A stretch of 64,000 nt of DNA from Erythrobacter donghaensis (GTDB lineage Bacteria > Pseudomonadota > Alphaproteobacteria > Sphingomonadales > Sphingomonadaceae): positions 124,001 through 188,000 of the forward strand of contig NZ_MUYG01000008.1 of NCBI RefSeq assembly GCF_002155425.1, read 5' to 3'. The notes below the pieces were generated by a model, which searched no databases, was not told the DNA's origin, and was given only the letters and a program-made list of their open reading frames with translations. This document shows positions 42,960 through 51,698 of this stretch, piece after piece (within the stretch, counting starts at the first letter, position 1; each line of letters opens with the position of its first letter). The position numbers and the translations under genes were made by a program.

Positions 42960-44336
42960 TCACGCTGCCCAGGGCCCGGTGATCGCAAGCGTCGCGGTCG
43001 GCCCATAGGCGTTGACGAACAGCACCCGGCCATCGGGCGAGAAACAGCCGCCCGCCAGCTCGGTCTGCGCGGTCAGTCGGGCGAGCGAATAGGCCTCGCC
43101 CGCCGGGGTGATCCCGCGGATGTGGTTGTCGACGATGGCGGTATATTGGTCCTCGCACACAATCAGGTGCCCGTTGGGGGCGACGGTGAGGTTGTCGCCG
43201 TAATCGAACTGGTCCTTGCTTGCGCTTTCGAAGAACAGCTCGATCATGTCGGGCGCGCCTGCAAGGCCCGGCGTCAGCTTGAGGATCTGCCCCAGCTGCT
43301 TCGCCCCGCCGCTGGTGCAGCAGGCGAAGACCTCGGACTGGCCGCGCTTCACGCCCATGTGCAGGCCCTCGCCGCGCGCGACCAGCGCCGCGCCTCGGGC
43401 GGCGGCGCGCTGGCGCAGGTCGTCCTTCGGGGCTTCGACATCGTCAAGATCGACCCAGCTGACGCGGAAGGACTGGCCCACCGCCATCGCCGGGCTTTTC
43501 CAGTTGCGGGTATCGGCCAGCCCCTCGACCACCATCGCCTGCAGGCGCCCGCCCTCGGCCAGCCTGCCGGGGGTCTTGGGAATGAAGCGATAGAGCACCC
43601 CGTCGTCGCGGTCTTCGGTCATGTAGACGATGCCGGTCGCGGGATCGACCGCGGCGGCCTCGTGATTGAAGCGGCCCATCGCGGTGAGCGGCACCGGATC
43701 GACGAGGCCGCGCGCCGAGGCGGGCACCTCGAACACCCAGCCGTGATTGCGCTCCAGCCCGTCGCCATATTGTTGGCCGGGGCCGGTCGGCGCTTCCTCG
43801 CAGCTCAGCCAGCTGCCCCACGGCGTCACCCCGCCCGAACAATTGCGGATCGTGCCGCCAAGGCTGCGGAACTGGCGCTTCACCTGCAGGGTCGCGGCGT
43901 CGAGCACGATGGTGGTGGTGCCGCCGGGGACGTATTCGCCATTGCGCTTGCCGAAGCCCTTGGCGATTGGCCCGCCCGCGTCATGGCGCGGTTGCAGTTC
44001 GTGATTGCGAACCAGCGCGATCTCGCCGTTCCCAATGTCGAAGCAACCCATCCCGTCGGCGCGATCGGGCACGGTGCCGCCGTCGTTCATCGCATCGCCG
44101 AGGCGCGAGATGACGCGGTAGGAGAAGCCTTCGGGCAGGTCGAGCAGCCCCGCCGGATCGGGGCGCAATGGGCCGTAGCCCGCAAAGCCCCCCGCTGCGC
44201 CGGACCGAACGGCCCCGGGCGCGCCATCGCTCCCCGCGGTGCGGATCGTGCAGCCGCTTGCGGCGAGCGCGGCAAAGGCGGTGGCGGTGGCGCCGAGAAA
44301 GCGGCGGCGGTCGGGCGCGGGGACGGTGACAGTCAT
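42960..44336 (-). CDS. PhoX-like phosphatase (DUF839), Tat-exported
   Basis: A 458-residue protein starting MTVTVPAPDRRRFLGATATA: a twin-arginine motif (RRRFLG) with a cysteine after AASG, so a Tat lipoprotein. The DUF839/PhoX fold is shown by DLPEGFSYRVISRLGDAMND, FDIGNGEIALVRNHELQP, GTIRNCSGGVTPWGSWLSCE and MGRFNHEAAAVDP. PhoX enzymes are calcium- and iron-dependent phosphatases. It follows the phytase gene by ten bases and fits phosphorus scavenging. The iron-calcium ligands C (NCSGG) and E (CEE) are present. Confidence 0.9.
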   Translation of the reverse strand: MTVTVPAPDRRRFLGATATAFAALAASGCTIRTAGSDGAPGAVRSGAAGGFAGYGPLRPDPAGLLDLPEGFSYRVISRLGDAMNDGGTVPDRADGMGCFDIGNGEIALVRNHELQPRHDAGGPIAKGFGKRNGEYVPGGTTTIVLDAATLQVKRQFRSLGGTIRNCSGGVTPWGSWLSCEEAPTGPGQQYGDGLERNHGWVFEVPASARGLVDPVPLTAMGRFNHEAAAVDPATGIVYMTEDRDDGVLYRFIPKTPGRLAEGGRLQAMVVEGLADTRNWKSPAMAVGQSFRVSWVDLDDVEAPKDDLRQRAAARGAALVARGEGLHMGVKRGQSEVFACCTSGGAKQLGQILKLTPGLAGAPDMIELFFESASKDQFDYGDNLTVAPNGHLIVCEDQYTAIVDNHIRGITPAGEAYSLARLTAQTELAGGCFSPDGRVLFVNAYGPTATLAITGPWAA

Positions 44337-44346
44337 GCCCGGCGGT

Positions 44347-45387
44347 TTACCGGCCACCCTCCAGCGCGGCAAGCACATCGTCCCAGCGCACATATTTGAA
44401 ATTCTGCGCCCGAGGCGGGTTGATCCCGTCCTGCGCGATGAACAGGCCTCCGGGGAAATCGGGCCCAAAATCTCGGGGGTCGAGCGCGATCCCGTCGGTC
44501 TCCTCGGTCGCGCCAAACGCGCCCGCGGCGATGCGGAACCGCCCGAGTGGCTCCATGCCGGGAAGGCGATAGACGGCATAGGCGTTGTCGCCCTGCGAGG
44601 AGGCCACAAGGTAGCCGCCGTCCTTGCCCTCGGGCGCAATTGCGAGGCCTTCGACATCGGCCACCAACATACCCGTGCCGACCGGAGCGACGATTTCCTT
44701 CGAACCCGTCGCGATATCGATCGCCCAGATCCCGGCGGCTTCCTCCCCGACATAAAGCGTGCCGGTACGGTCATCGACGACGCAGCCTTCCGGCTGCGAA
44801 GGGACGCTGGCAAGCACCGATGACTCGGCAATCGCGTCGCCATGATGCCCTTCGCTTATCCGCGTCTGGTAGATCACGCCGTTCTTGGGAGCGGAAAACG
44901 CGGTGAACGATCCATCCGAGGCGAGCATACCCAAGCATAGACCATAGCCTTCACCGGGGCCGACAGGCACACGCTGCGTGGCATCAAATTCCAGCTTCCA
45001 CGGGTGAAACAGCGTGATCGAAAGATGCGCCGTGGCGAGATCGCTGCGGTCGCTCGCCACAATCCAGATACTCGCGCCGGTCTGGATCAGATCGACATTG
45101 TTGAGCCCCGGCGCGGCAAGGAACGACACCTGCTCGCCCTTGAGGTTATAGACGTAAAGCCCGCCCTTCTTGTCGGTCCCGACGATCAGGCTGGCGGCGG
45201 GGTCGGCCGCATTGCGCCAGATCGCCGGATCGTCCGCCGCGTCCGCGTTGGCGGTGCCGACTGGCGGGGTTTCGGCCCGCGCGGTCACGCTCACCGTCGG
45301 ATCGCCCGTGATCGCCGGGGGCACCGTCGCGCAGGCGGCGGCGATCCCGAGCGAGAGCAGTGCGAAGCCGTGAAGGGGTCGGAGCAT
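44347..45387 (-). CDS. beta-propeller phytase (3-phytase), lipoprotein
   Basis: A 346-residue enzyme that removes phosphate from inositol hexakisphosphate using calcium. The start MLRPLHGFALLSLGIAAACA is a lipoprotein leader. Phytase signatures are clear: DDPAIWRNAADPAASLIVGT, DKKGGLYVYNLKGEQV, QPEGCVVDDRTGTLYVGEE and DVEGLAIAPEGKDGGYLVAS. The ATG overlaps the stop of the TonB receptor gene, so the pair is translationally coupled. Phytase genes next to TonB receptors are known from sphingomonads and Caulobacter. Confidence 0.94.
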   Translation of the reverse strand: MLRPLHGFALLSLGIAAACATVPPAITGDPTVSVTARAETPPVGTANADAADDPAIWRNAADPAASLIVGTDKKGGLYVYNLKGEQVSFLAAPGLNNVDLIQTGASIWIVASDRSDLATAHLSITLFHPWKLEFDATQRVPVGPGEGYGLCLGMLASDGSFTAFSAPKNGVIYQTRISEGHHGDAIAESSVLASVPSQPEGCVVDDRTGTLYVGEEAAGIWAIDIATGSKEIVAPVGTGMLVADVEGLAIAPEGKDGGYLVASSQGDNAYAVYRLPGMEPLGRFRIAAGAFGATEETDGIALDPRDFGPDFPGGLFIAQDGINPPRAQNFKYVRWDDVLAALEGGR

Positions 45388-48179
45388 CAGAAGTTCGCCC
45401 TTACCCCGAACTTGAAGGTCGAACCATAGGCCTCGTATTGCAGCAGACGGCGACGATCGTTGAAGTTCTGGAAGGCGAAATACTTGGCGTCGTTGACGTT
45501 GATCCACTCGGCGAAGACGCGGATCTGCTTGGTGATGTCGTAGCGCGCCGACAGGTCAAGCTGGAAGTGGTTGTCGACGAAGCGGTCGGTCTCGGCATCG
45601 TCGCCCAGCTCGTCGAGATAGCCGTCGCGGTAGGTGCCCGCCGCGCGCAGGTCGAGCCCGCCCTTGCTGTAGCCGAGCACCACGTTGAAGGTGTTCTTCG
45701 ATGCCGAGGGCAGTTCGATGTCCCGCAGATCGGCAAGATCGCCGTCGGTCGGCACCGATCCGGTCGCGTCCGTATAGGTGTAGTTGGCCTGAAACAGCAT
45801 TCCGTCGAAAGGCGCGGGCAGCATGTCGAAGGTCTGCGCGAAGCTCGCCTCGAAACCGAAGATGTCGCCGGAATCGCCGTTGATCGGGATCAGCGCCTCC
45901 TGATAGTCGACCCCGTTGAAGCTGCCCGGATCGCCGTCGCGGATCACCACTTCGAAATTCTTGACGCGCTTGTAGAACACGCCTGCGGTGATCGCGCCGT
46001 TACTGCTCATGTAATATTCGACCGTCCCGTCGAAATTCCACGCTTCGAAGGGCTGGAGGTCGGGGTTGCCGAATTCGGCCTCGCCATCCTCGTTGATGGT
46101 GAAGCGCGGAGCGAGGCGCGACAGGCGCGGGCGCACCAGGCTGCGATAGGCGGCGGCGCGCAGGATCAGGTCGCTTTGCGCGGCGTAGCGCAGCGTCAGG
46201 CTGGGCAGCCACTGGGTGTAGTCGCGCTCGAAGCTGACGGGCGTGACGATGACGTCAGGCTCGGCATCAAGCACGGTGTTGCCGTTCAGCTCGTTGCTGG
46301 TGCGCTCGACCCGCACGCCGCCGATCGCCAGCAGCTGCCCGGTTTCGTAACGGCCCATCAGATAGCCCGCGGTGATATCCTCGGTAACGCTGTAGTCCTC
46401 AATCGCCGAGCCCAGCGCGGTCTCGTAGTCGTCGACCTCGAAATTGGCCGCGTTGGCGAGGAAGAAATCGGTCGGCGCGGTGCGGCCCGACATCGGGCCG
46501 AGGTCGACGATCGGGTAGCGATAGGGCCCGAGCACGTCGGCAAGCGTATAGTCGCCGTCATAACCGCCGAAGAAGGTCAGGTTGAAATCATAGCTCTTGT
46601 CGCGCCAGCGCTGCTTGGCCCCGGCCTGCACGGTCAGCTCGCCATCACCCAGCGCAAAGACGCGGGCGATGTCGGCCTTGAGCGCGAATTCCTCGTCCTG
46701 GCTGTCCGACAGGTCGGTGAGTTCGAGGCGGTTGAAGCTGTAGCGCGTAGGATCGTTGAAGGCCGCGGCCCCGCCGGTCAGCGAATAGAGCGGCACGCGC
46801 TCGTCGCTGAAGTCGAAATCGATGCCTACCCCGGCATTGGTGAAGCGCGCGCGGAAGCGGGTCGGGTCGAGCGAGAAATCCTCGCGCTCGGTCGACTTGG
46901 CGTAGCTTGCCAGCCAGCCCACCTTCCATTCGCCCGTGTCGGTATCCCCGCCCAGCACCAGCGAACGGATGCGCTGGCGCTCGAAGCGGTCCTTGTTGTC
47001 GCGGCGCACTTCGATGCGGCTTCCACCAGCCCCGGTGGTGTCGCTGAACTGCGCGCTGTCGGCGTCGCCGCCCACCGGCTCGCCCGACGGCAGGATCACC
47101 AGCCGGCGGCGGTATTCCTGATCGTCGAACTGGCTCCAGTTGCCGCGCAGGTAGAGCTTGGTGGTGTCGGTCGCGCGCAGATCGAACGAGAGATAGGTGC
47201 TGATGCGGGTGCGCTCGACATCGTAATCGCGGTATTCGATGCCCGGCGAATAGTCGACGCCGCTGGCCGATGTTTCCCAGAAATCGGCTTCGACGTTGTC
47301 GGTTTCGAACTTGCGCTCGTAATAGCTGACACCGCCCGCAACGCCGAAATTCTCGCCCAGCCGCTTGGCGAAATCGAGCGCGCCCTTGGGCGTCACTTCG
47401 TCCGAATATTCGTTGTAGCTGCCTTCCGCGGTGAGGGTCAGCAGATCCTTCTTGCGGTCGAACACGCTCGGGGTGCGGATCTCGATCGAGGCGCCGATGG
47501 TGTCGGCGTCCATATCGGGGGTGAGCGACTTCTTGATCTCGATCGATTCGATCAGGTCCGAGGACAGCACGTCGAGCGCCACCGCGCGGGTGTCGCTTTC
47601 GGGTGCAGGCAGGCGCACGCCGTTCAATGAGGTCGCGTTAAGCTGCGGATCGAGACCGCGGATCGAGACGAAGCGGCCCTCGCCCTGATCGTTGAGGATG
47701 TTGACGCCCGGCAGGCGGCGCAGGCTTTCGGCGACGTTCTGGTCGGGAAACTGGCCGATCGCGTCGCGGGTCAGCACGTCGGACACGCCGTCCGCCGCCT
47801 TCTTGCGCGACAGGGCCGAGGCAAGGTTCGCGCCCTGGCCGAGCACGAGGATGTTGGAGCCACTTTCGCCCAGCACGAAGTTCTGCCGCACGGTGCCGGT
47901 GGCCGGGACGGTAACGGTGAACTGCTGCGGCTGCGCGCCGACATAGCGGGCGGTGATGGTGTAGGTGCCCGCCGGAACATCGCCGATCAGGTAGCTGCCG
48001 TCACGCTGGGTGACGGTACGGCGGCCGAGTTCCTCGATCACCACTTCCACCGCGTCGAGACCGGCGGTTTCGCTGGCGTCGGCGACGACCCCGGCGACTT
48101 CCCCGGCGAAAGCAGGAGCGGCGAGACTGGCGGCGAGCGCCAGCGCGGCGCTGCCCGTGGCGAGACGGATAGAGTTCAT
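45387..48179 (-). CDS. TonB-dependent receptor, probably for phytate or inositol phosphates
   Basis: A 930-residue outer-membrane receptor starting MNSIRLATGSAALALAASLA with a signal peptide. Residues about 27-105 form a CarboxypepD-regulatory-like domain (EVAGVVADASETAGLDAVEV, RDGSYLIGDVPAGTYTITAR). A plug follows (QFPDQNVAESLRRLPGVNIL, RFVSIRGLDPQLNATSLNGV) and then the barrel, ending FKFGVRANF. The substrate is inferred from the overlapping phytase gene and the Pho-box-like site at 48231. Confidence 0.93.
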   Translation of the reverse strand: MNSIRLATGSAALALAASLAAPAFAGEVAGVVADASETAGLDAVEVVIEELGRRTVTQRDGSYLIGDVPAGTYTITARYVGAQPQQFTVTVPATGTVRQNFVLGESGSNILVLGQGANLASALSRKKAADGVSDVLTRDAIGQFPDQNVAESLRRLPGVNILNDQGEGRFVSIRGLDPQLNATSLNGVRLPAPESDTRAVALDVLSSDLIESIEIKKSLTPDMDADTIGASIEIRTPSVFDRKKDLLTLTAEGSYNEYSDEVTPKGALDFAKRLGENFGVAGGVSYYERKFETDNVEADFWETSASGVDYSPGIEYRDYDVERTRISTYLSFDLRATDTTKLYLRGNWSQFDDQEYRRRLVILPSGEPVGGDADSAQFSDTTGAGGSRIEVRRDNKDRFERQRIRSLVLGGDTDTGEWKVGWLASYAKSTEREDFSLDPTRFRARFTNAGVGIDFDFSDERVPLYSLTGGAAAFNDPTRYSFNRLELTDLSDSQDEEFALKADIARVFALGDGELTVQAGAKQRWRDKSYDFNLTFFGGYDGDYTLADVLGPYRYPIVDLGPMSGRTAPTDFFLANAANFEVDDYETALGSAIEDYSVTEDITAGYLMGRYETGQLLAIGGVRVERTSNELNGNTVLDAEPDVIVTPVSFERDYTQWLPSLTLRYAAQSDLILRAAAYRSLVRPRLSRLAPRFTINEDGEAEFGNPDLQPFEAWNFDGTVEYYMSSNGAITAGVFYKRVKNFEVVIRDGDPGSFNGVDYQEALIPINGDSGDIFGFEASFAQTFDMLPAPFDGMLFQANYTYTDATGSVPTDGDLADLRDIELPSASKNTFNVVLGYSKGGLDLRAAGTYRDGYLDELGDDAETDRFVDNHFQLDLSARYDITKQIRVFAEWINVNDAKYFAFQNFNDRRRLLQYEAYGSTFKFGVRANF

Positions 48180-48230
48180 CGAATTTCCCCTGTGCCTGCC
48201 CGCTGGTGCGGGCGCTTTCGGGGGGCGGTT

Positions 48231-48248
48231 AGCGCAGGGTCATGACAG
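48231..48248 (-). promoter_or_regulatory. Pho-box-like site upstream of the phytase operon
   Basis: On the minus strand CTGTCAT-GACC-CTGCGCT: the first half matches the PhoB half-site CTGTCAT perfectly and the second matches 4 of 7, at the correct 11-base repeat distance. It lies 52 bases before the TonB receptor start. This supports control by phosphate starvation but is a single site. Confidence 0.5.
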
Positions 48249-48375
48249 CCGGGCGAAGGCCCGGTTACGGATCGATGACGGCGCCAGGTGTGGCGCAAAT
48301 GTCGCGAATTGAAGAGGTGGCGCGGGCGGCGCGAAAGGCCTAGCCTTGCGCAAAATCCATCAGGAGAGGACAGGG

Positions 48376-49170
48376 ATGAAACTGGAACCGGGCATGGCAG
48401 CGGTCGTCACCGGCGGGGCGAGCGGGCTGGGCAAGGCGAGCGCGCAAGCCTTTGCCGATGCGGGCCTGAAGGTCGCGATCTTCGACATCAACGACGAAGC
48501 GGGCGAGGCCCACGCGGCAGCGATCGGCGGCACGTTCCACCATGTCGACATCATGGACGAGAGCTCCGTCGAGGCCGGTTTCGCCGCCGCCCGCGCCGCG
48601 CATGGGCAGGAGCGCGTGACGCTCCACTGCGCGATGGCGAGCCGCCGCGGCAAGACGCTGGGCTGGGACAAGGAGGCGGGTGCCTACAAGCGGCTCTCCA
48701 CCGAGGACTACGCCTTCGGGGCCGAGGGCATACTGGTCGCCAGCTACCGCGTCGCGAGCATCTCGGCGCTGGGGATGGCGAACGCCGACCCGGTCAATGA
48801 CGACGGCGAGCGCGGCTGCATTATCCTCACCGCCAGCGTCGCGGCGCAGGACGGGCAGATCGGGCAGGTGATCTATGGCAGCTGCAAGGCCGGGGTGAAC
48901 GGCCTCGTCCTTCCGATGGCGCGCGACCTGATGGACTTGGGCATCCGCGTGAATTCGGTCATGCCCGGCATCTTCGCCACGCCGTTGATGCTGGGGATGA
49001 AGGACAGGAACCCGCCAATGTGGGTGCAGCTGAACGCCAGCGTCCCCTTCCCCAAGCGCCTCGGCGAGCCGGAGGAATTTGCTTCGCTGGTGCTGGAGAT
49101 CGCCCGCAACAGCTATATCAACGGGCATCAGTTCCGGCTGGACGGGGCCATCAGGATGCCGCCGAAGTAA
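48376..49170 (+). CDS. SDR family oxidoreductase
   Basis: A 264-residue short-chain dehydrogenase starting MKLEPGMAAVVTGGASGLGK, with AGGAGAGGAC upstream. The cofactor motif is TGGASGLG; the active site is S in TASVAAQDG with YGSCKAG (YxxxK). LGIRVNSVMPGIFATPLM follows the active site, as in the 3-hydroxyacyl-CoA dehydrogenase-like branch. The substrate is uncertain. It is divergent from the phosphate operon. Confidence 0.9.
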   Translation: MKLEPGMAAVVTGGASGLGKASAQAFADAGLKVAIFDINDEAGEAHAAAIGGTFHHVDIMDESSVEAGFAAARAAHGQERVTLHCAMASRRGKTLGWDKEAGAYKRLSTEDYAFGAEGILVASYRVASISALGMANADPVNDDGERGCIILTASVAAQDGQIGQVIYGSCKAGVNGLVLPMARDLMDLGIRVNSVMPGIFATPLMLGMKDRNPPMWVQLNASVPFPKRLGEPEEFASLVLEIARNSYINGHQFRLDGAIRMPPK

Positions 49171-49183
49171 TTCCGTTTCCACG

Positions 49184-49289
49184 TCGTCATTGCGAGGAGC
49201 CGCAGGCGACGTGGCAATCCATGAACGAACATCGCCGCCTGCGGGAAGGTCAGTCCATGGATTGCTTCGCTCCGCTCGCAATGACGAGG
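49184..49289. repeat. intergenic inverted-repeat doublet (CGTCATTGCGAG type)
   Basis: Left arm 49184-49223 carries CGTCATTGCGAG and GGCAATCCATG; right arm 49254-49289 carries the complement CATGGATTGC and CTCGCAATGACG. The loop contains CGCCGCCTGCGGG. This is another widespread sphingomonad repeat. Its right edge contributes GAGGA (49286-49290), the ribosome-binding site of the gene at 49299. Confidence 0.85.
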
Positions 49290-49298
49290 AATTGTGCA

Positions 49299-50369
49299 AT
49301 GACCACCGCCACCAACGAATACCCCACCAAGGCCTATGGCGCGACTGCGCCCGACAGCGGCGTCGGGCCGATGCAGATCACCCGGCGCGGTCTGCGCCAT
49401 GACGATGTGCTGATCGACATCACCCATTGCGGCATCTGCCACTCGGACTTGCACGCCTCGCGCAACGACTGGGGCGGGACCACCTATCCGATCGTGCCGG
49501 GCCACGAGATCGTCGGCATCGTCGCGGATATTGGCGAGAGCGTCACCCGCCATGCGGTTGGCGACCGGGTGGCGATCGGCTGCATGGTCGATTCCTGCAT
49601 GGAATGCGCGCATTGCGAGGCGGACCTTGAACAATATTGCCGCAATGGCGGGATGACGGGCACCTACAACGGCACCGACCGGCGCGACGGCTCGCCCACC
49701 TATGGCGGCTATTCGGAACGGATCGTGGCCCGCGAGGAATTCGTGCTCAAGGTGCCCGATGCCCTGCCGATGGCCGAGGCCGCGCCGCTGCTGTGCGCCG
49801 GGATCACCACCTACTCGCCGCTTCGCACCTGGAAGGTCGGCCCCGGCAGCAAGGTCGCGGTCGCCGGGCTCGGCGGGCTCGGGCACATGGGCGTGAAGTT
49901 GGCAGCGGCGATGGGGGCCGAGGTGACGGTGCTCTCCCGCTCCGAAAGCAAGCGCGCGGATGCGGAGAAGCTCGGCGCCCATGCCTTTCTCAACACCACC
50001 GACAAGGACGCGATGAAGGCGGCGCGGGGGCGTTTCGATATGGTGCTCAACACCATTCCGGTGCGCCACGACGTCACGCCCTACCTCCACCTGCTGCGGA
50101 TCGACGGGGTGCAGGTGCTGGTCGGGATGATCGACATGCTGCCCGAACTGCACACCGGCGTGCTGCTGGGCCGCAAGGTGCTGACCGGCAGCGGGATCGG
50201 GGGCCTCGCCGAAACGCAGGAAATGCTCGATTTCTGCGCGGAAAAGCAGATCCTTCCCGAGATCGAGGTGATCGCGATGCAGGACATCGCCGCCGCCTAT
50301 GAGCGGATGGAGGCGAGCGACATCAAATATCGCTTCGTCATCGACATGGAGAGCCTGCGCGGCACCTGA
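49299..50369 (+). CDS. NAD(P)-dependent zinc alcohol dehydrogenase, YahK/CAD type
   Basis: A 356-residue enzyme starting MTTATNEYPTKAYGATAPDS. Catalytic zinc site: THCGICHSDLHASRNDWGGT and VPGHEIVGIV. Structural zinc lobe: CMECAHCEADLEQYC. NADP-type Rossmann motif: VAGLGGLGHMGVKLAAAMGA with SRSESK after it, as in cinnamyl-alcohol/aldehyde reductases. It probably reduces aldehydes. The repeat upstream supplies GAGGA eight bases before the ATG; the longer in-frame reading through the repeat is rejected. Confidence 0.92.
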   Translation: MTTATNEYPTKAYGATAPDSGVGPMQITRRGLRHDDVLIDITHCGICHSDLHASRNDWGGTTYPIVPGHEIVGIVADIGESVTRHAVGDRVAIGCMVDSCMECAHCEADLEQYCRNGGMTGTYNGTDRRDGSPTYGGYSERIVAREEFVLKVPDALPMAEAAPLLCAGITTYSPLRTWKVGPGSKVAVAGLGGLGHMGVKLAAAMGAEVTVLSRSESKRADAEKLGAHAFLNTTDKDAMKAARGRFDMVLNTIPVRHDVTPYLHLLRIDGVQVLVGMIDMLPELHTGVLLGRKVLTGSGIGGLAETQEMLDFCAEKQILPEIEVIAMQDIAAAYERMEASDIKYRFVIDMESLRGT

Positions 50370-50483
50370 TCGCAAACTGCGCGGATGACGTATCGACCCC
50401 GCCCGGCGCGGGGCGATATTGACGCCTGCAAACTGTTGCAGGATTGCCACGCAAGAAAGTTTTATGAACCGCTACGCAAACAT

Positions 50484-50507
50484 AACCTTTGTGCGCTGCA
50501 CAAGGTT
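50484..50507. promoter_or_regulatory. imperfect inverted repeat in the porin leader
   Basis: AACCTTTGTGC and GCACAAGGTT pair with one bulged base around a 3-base loop. It lies 106 bases before the TorF porin start in an AT-richer leader and could be an operator or an RNA hairpin. Confidence 0.4.
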
Positions 50508-50612
50508 GGCCGATTATGCTTGCGACGTGACGGGAACCCGATTCTTCGGATAAAATCTTCTGCACGGCCCACGCAGGTGGAACGATCCAAACCTCTTCAT
50601 GGAGCGTTCCTT

Positions 50613-51569
50613 ATGTTTATTCGTTTCGCATCGGCCGCCTCGGCTCTGACCCTTGCCGCCGTTGCCATGCCCGCTTTTGCGAGCGACGCCGGCGCCGCTG
50701 AGGCCGCCATCGACACCACCCAGGACGAAGAAATCGTCGTCGTCGACACTGCTGCCGACGACACCGCCGTCGCCGTGCGCGCGATCGCGCCGATCGATCT
50801 GGCGACCGCCACCGGTCAGGAAGAAACCCCGGCGATCACCGTCTCGGGCTCGGCCACGCTGGCCTCCGACTACCGCTTCCGCGGCGTGTCGCAGACCGAT
50901 GAAGGCATGGCGATTCAGGGCGGCTTCACCGTCTCGCACTCGAGCGGCTTCTATGTCGGCACCTGGGGTTCGAACCTCGCAGGCTGGGGCACCTTCGGCG
51001 GCTCCAACATGGAGCTCGACATCTTTGCCGGTTACGCCATGCCGGTCGGCGAAGGCACGCTCGATGTCGGCGTAACCTGGTTCATGTATCCCAGCGGCGC
51101 GGACACCACCGACTTTGCCGAGCTCTATGCCAAGCTTTCGGGCGATGTCGGCCCGGTCTCGCTTACCGCGACCGTCGCCTACGCCCCGCAGCAGGAAGCG
51201 CTGGGCAATGCGTTCCCCGTGGGCGCCGCGCCCGATCCGGGCGACAAGGAGGACAACCTCTACCTCGCCGGTGACCTCGTCTACGGCATCGCCGACACCC
51301 CGATCAGCCTCAAGGCGCACCTCGGCTATTCGGACGGCAACCCCGGCCTTGGCCCCAACGGCACCTCGATCGCGCCGACCGGCACCTATTTCGACTGGCT
51401 GATCGGCGCGGACGTTTCGCCGATCGAGGGCCTGACGCTGTCGGTCGCCTATGTCGATACCAGCATCACCGAAGCCGAAGCCAACCGCATCCGTCCGAAC
51501 TTCGCCACGCTGGCGGGGGATTCGATTTCGGATGCGACCGTGGTGTTCTCGGTCACCGCATCGTTCTGA
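50613..51569 (+). CDS. TorF family putative porin
   Basis: A 318-residue outer-membrane protein starting MFIRFASAASALTLAAVAMP with signal cleavage at AFAS. An acidic linker of about 50 residues is followed by the family text ITVSGSATLASDYRFRGVSQ, SSGFYVGTWGSNLAGWGTFG and MELDIFAGYAMPVGEGTLDV, with a terminal phenylalanine (FSVTASF). The family is annotated as porin; substrates are unknown. The frame is open to 50385 but the upstream part has no features. A strong terminator follows. Confidence 0.88.
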   Translation: MFIRFASAASALTLAAVAMPAFASDAGAAEAAIDTTQDEEIVVVDTAADDTAVAVRAIAPIDLATATGQEETPAITVSGSATLASDYRFRGVSQTDEGMAIQGGFTVSHSSGFYVGTWGSNLAGWGTFGGSNMELDIFAGYAMPVGEGTLDVGVTWFMYPSGADTTDFAELYAKLSGDVGPVSLTATVAYAPQQEALGNAFPVGAAPDPGDKEDNLYLAGDLVYGIADTPISLKAHLGYSDGNPGLGPNGTSIAPTGTYFDWLIGADVSPIEGLTLSVAYVDTSITEAEANRIRPNFATLAGDSISDATVVFSVTASF

Positions 51570-51588
51570 TCAAATCGGACGCAGGAGA

Positions 51589-51622
51589 GGGGCGCTCTGC
51601 CACGCGGCGGAGCGCCCTTTTT
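51589..51622 (+). terminator. rho-independent terminator of the porin gene
   Basis: GGGCGCTC and GAGCGCCC form an 8-base perfect stem (51590-51597 with 51610-51617) with a 12-base loop, followed by TTTTT. It starts 20 bases after the porin stop. Confidence 0.9.
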
Positions 51623-51698
51623 CCTTTGCGCCTTCCCTTTTGCGCCCCCCGCCGATAGGTTTTGCGGCGCAACCCGCATTGCGGGGCAAAGGGAGAGA

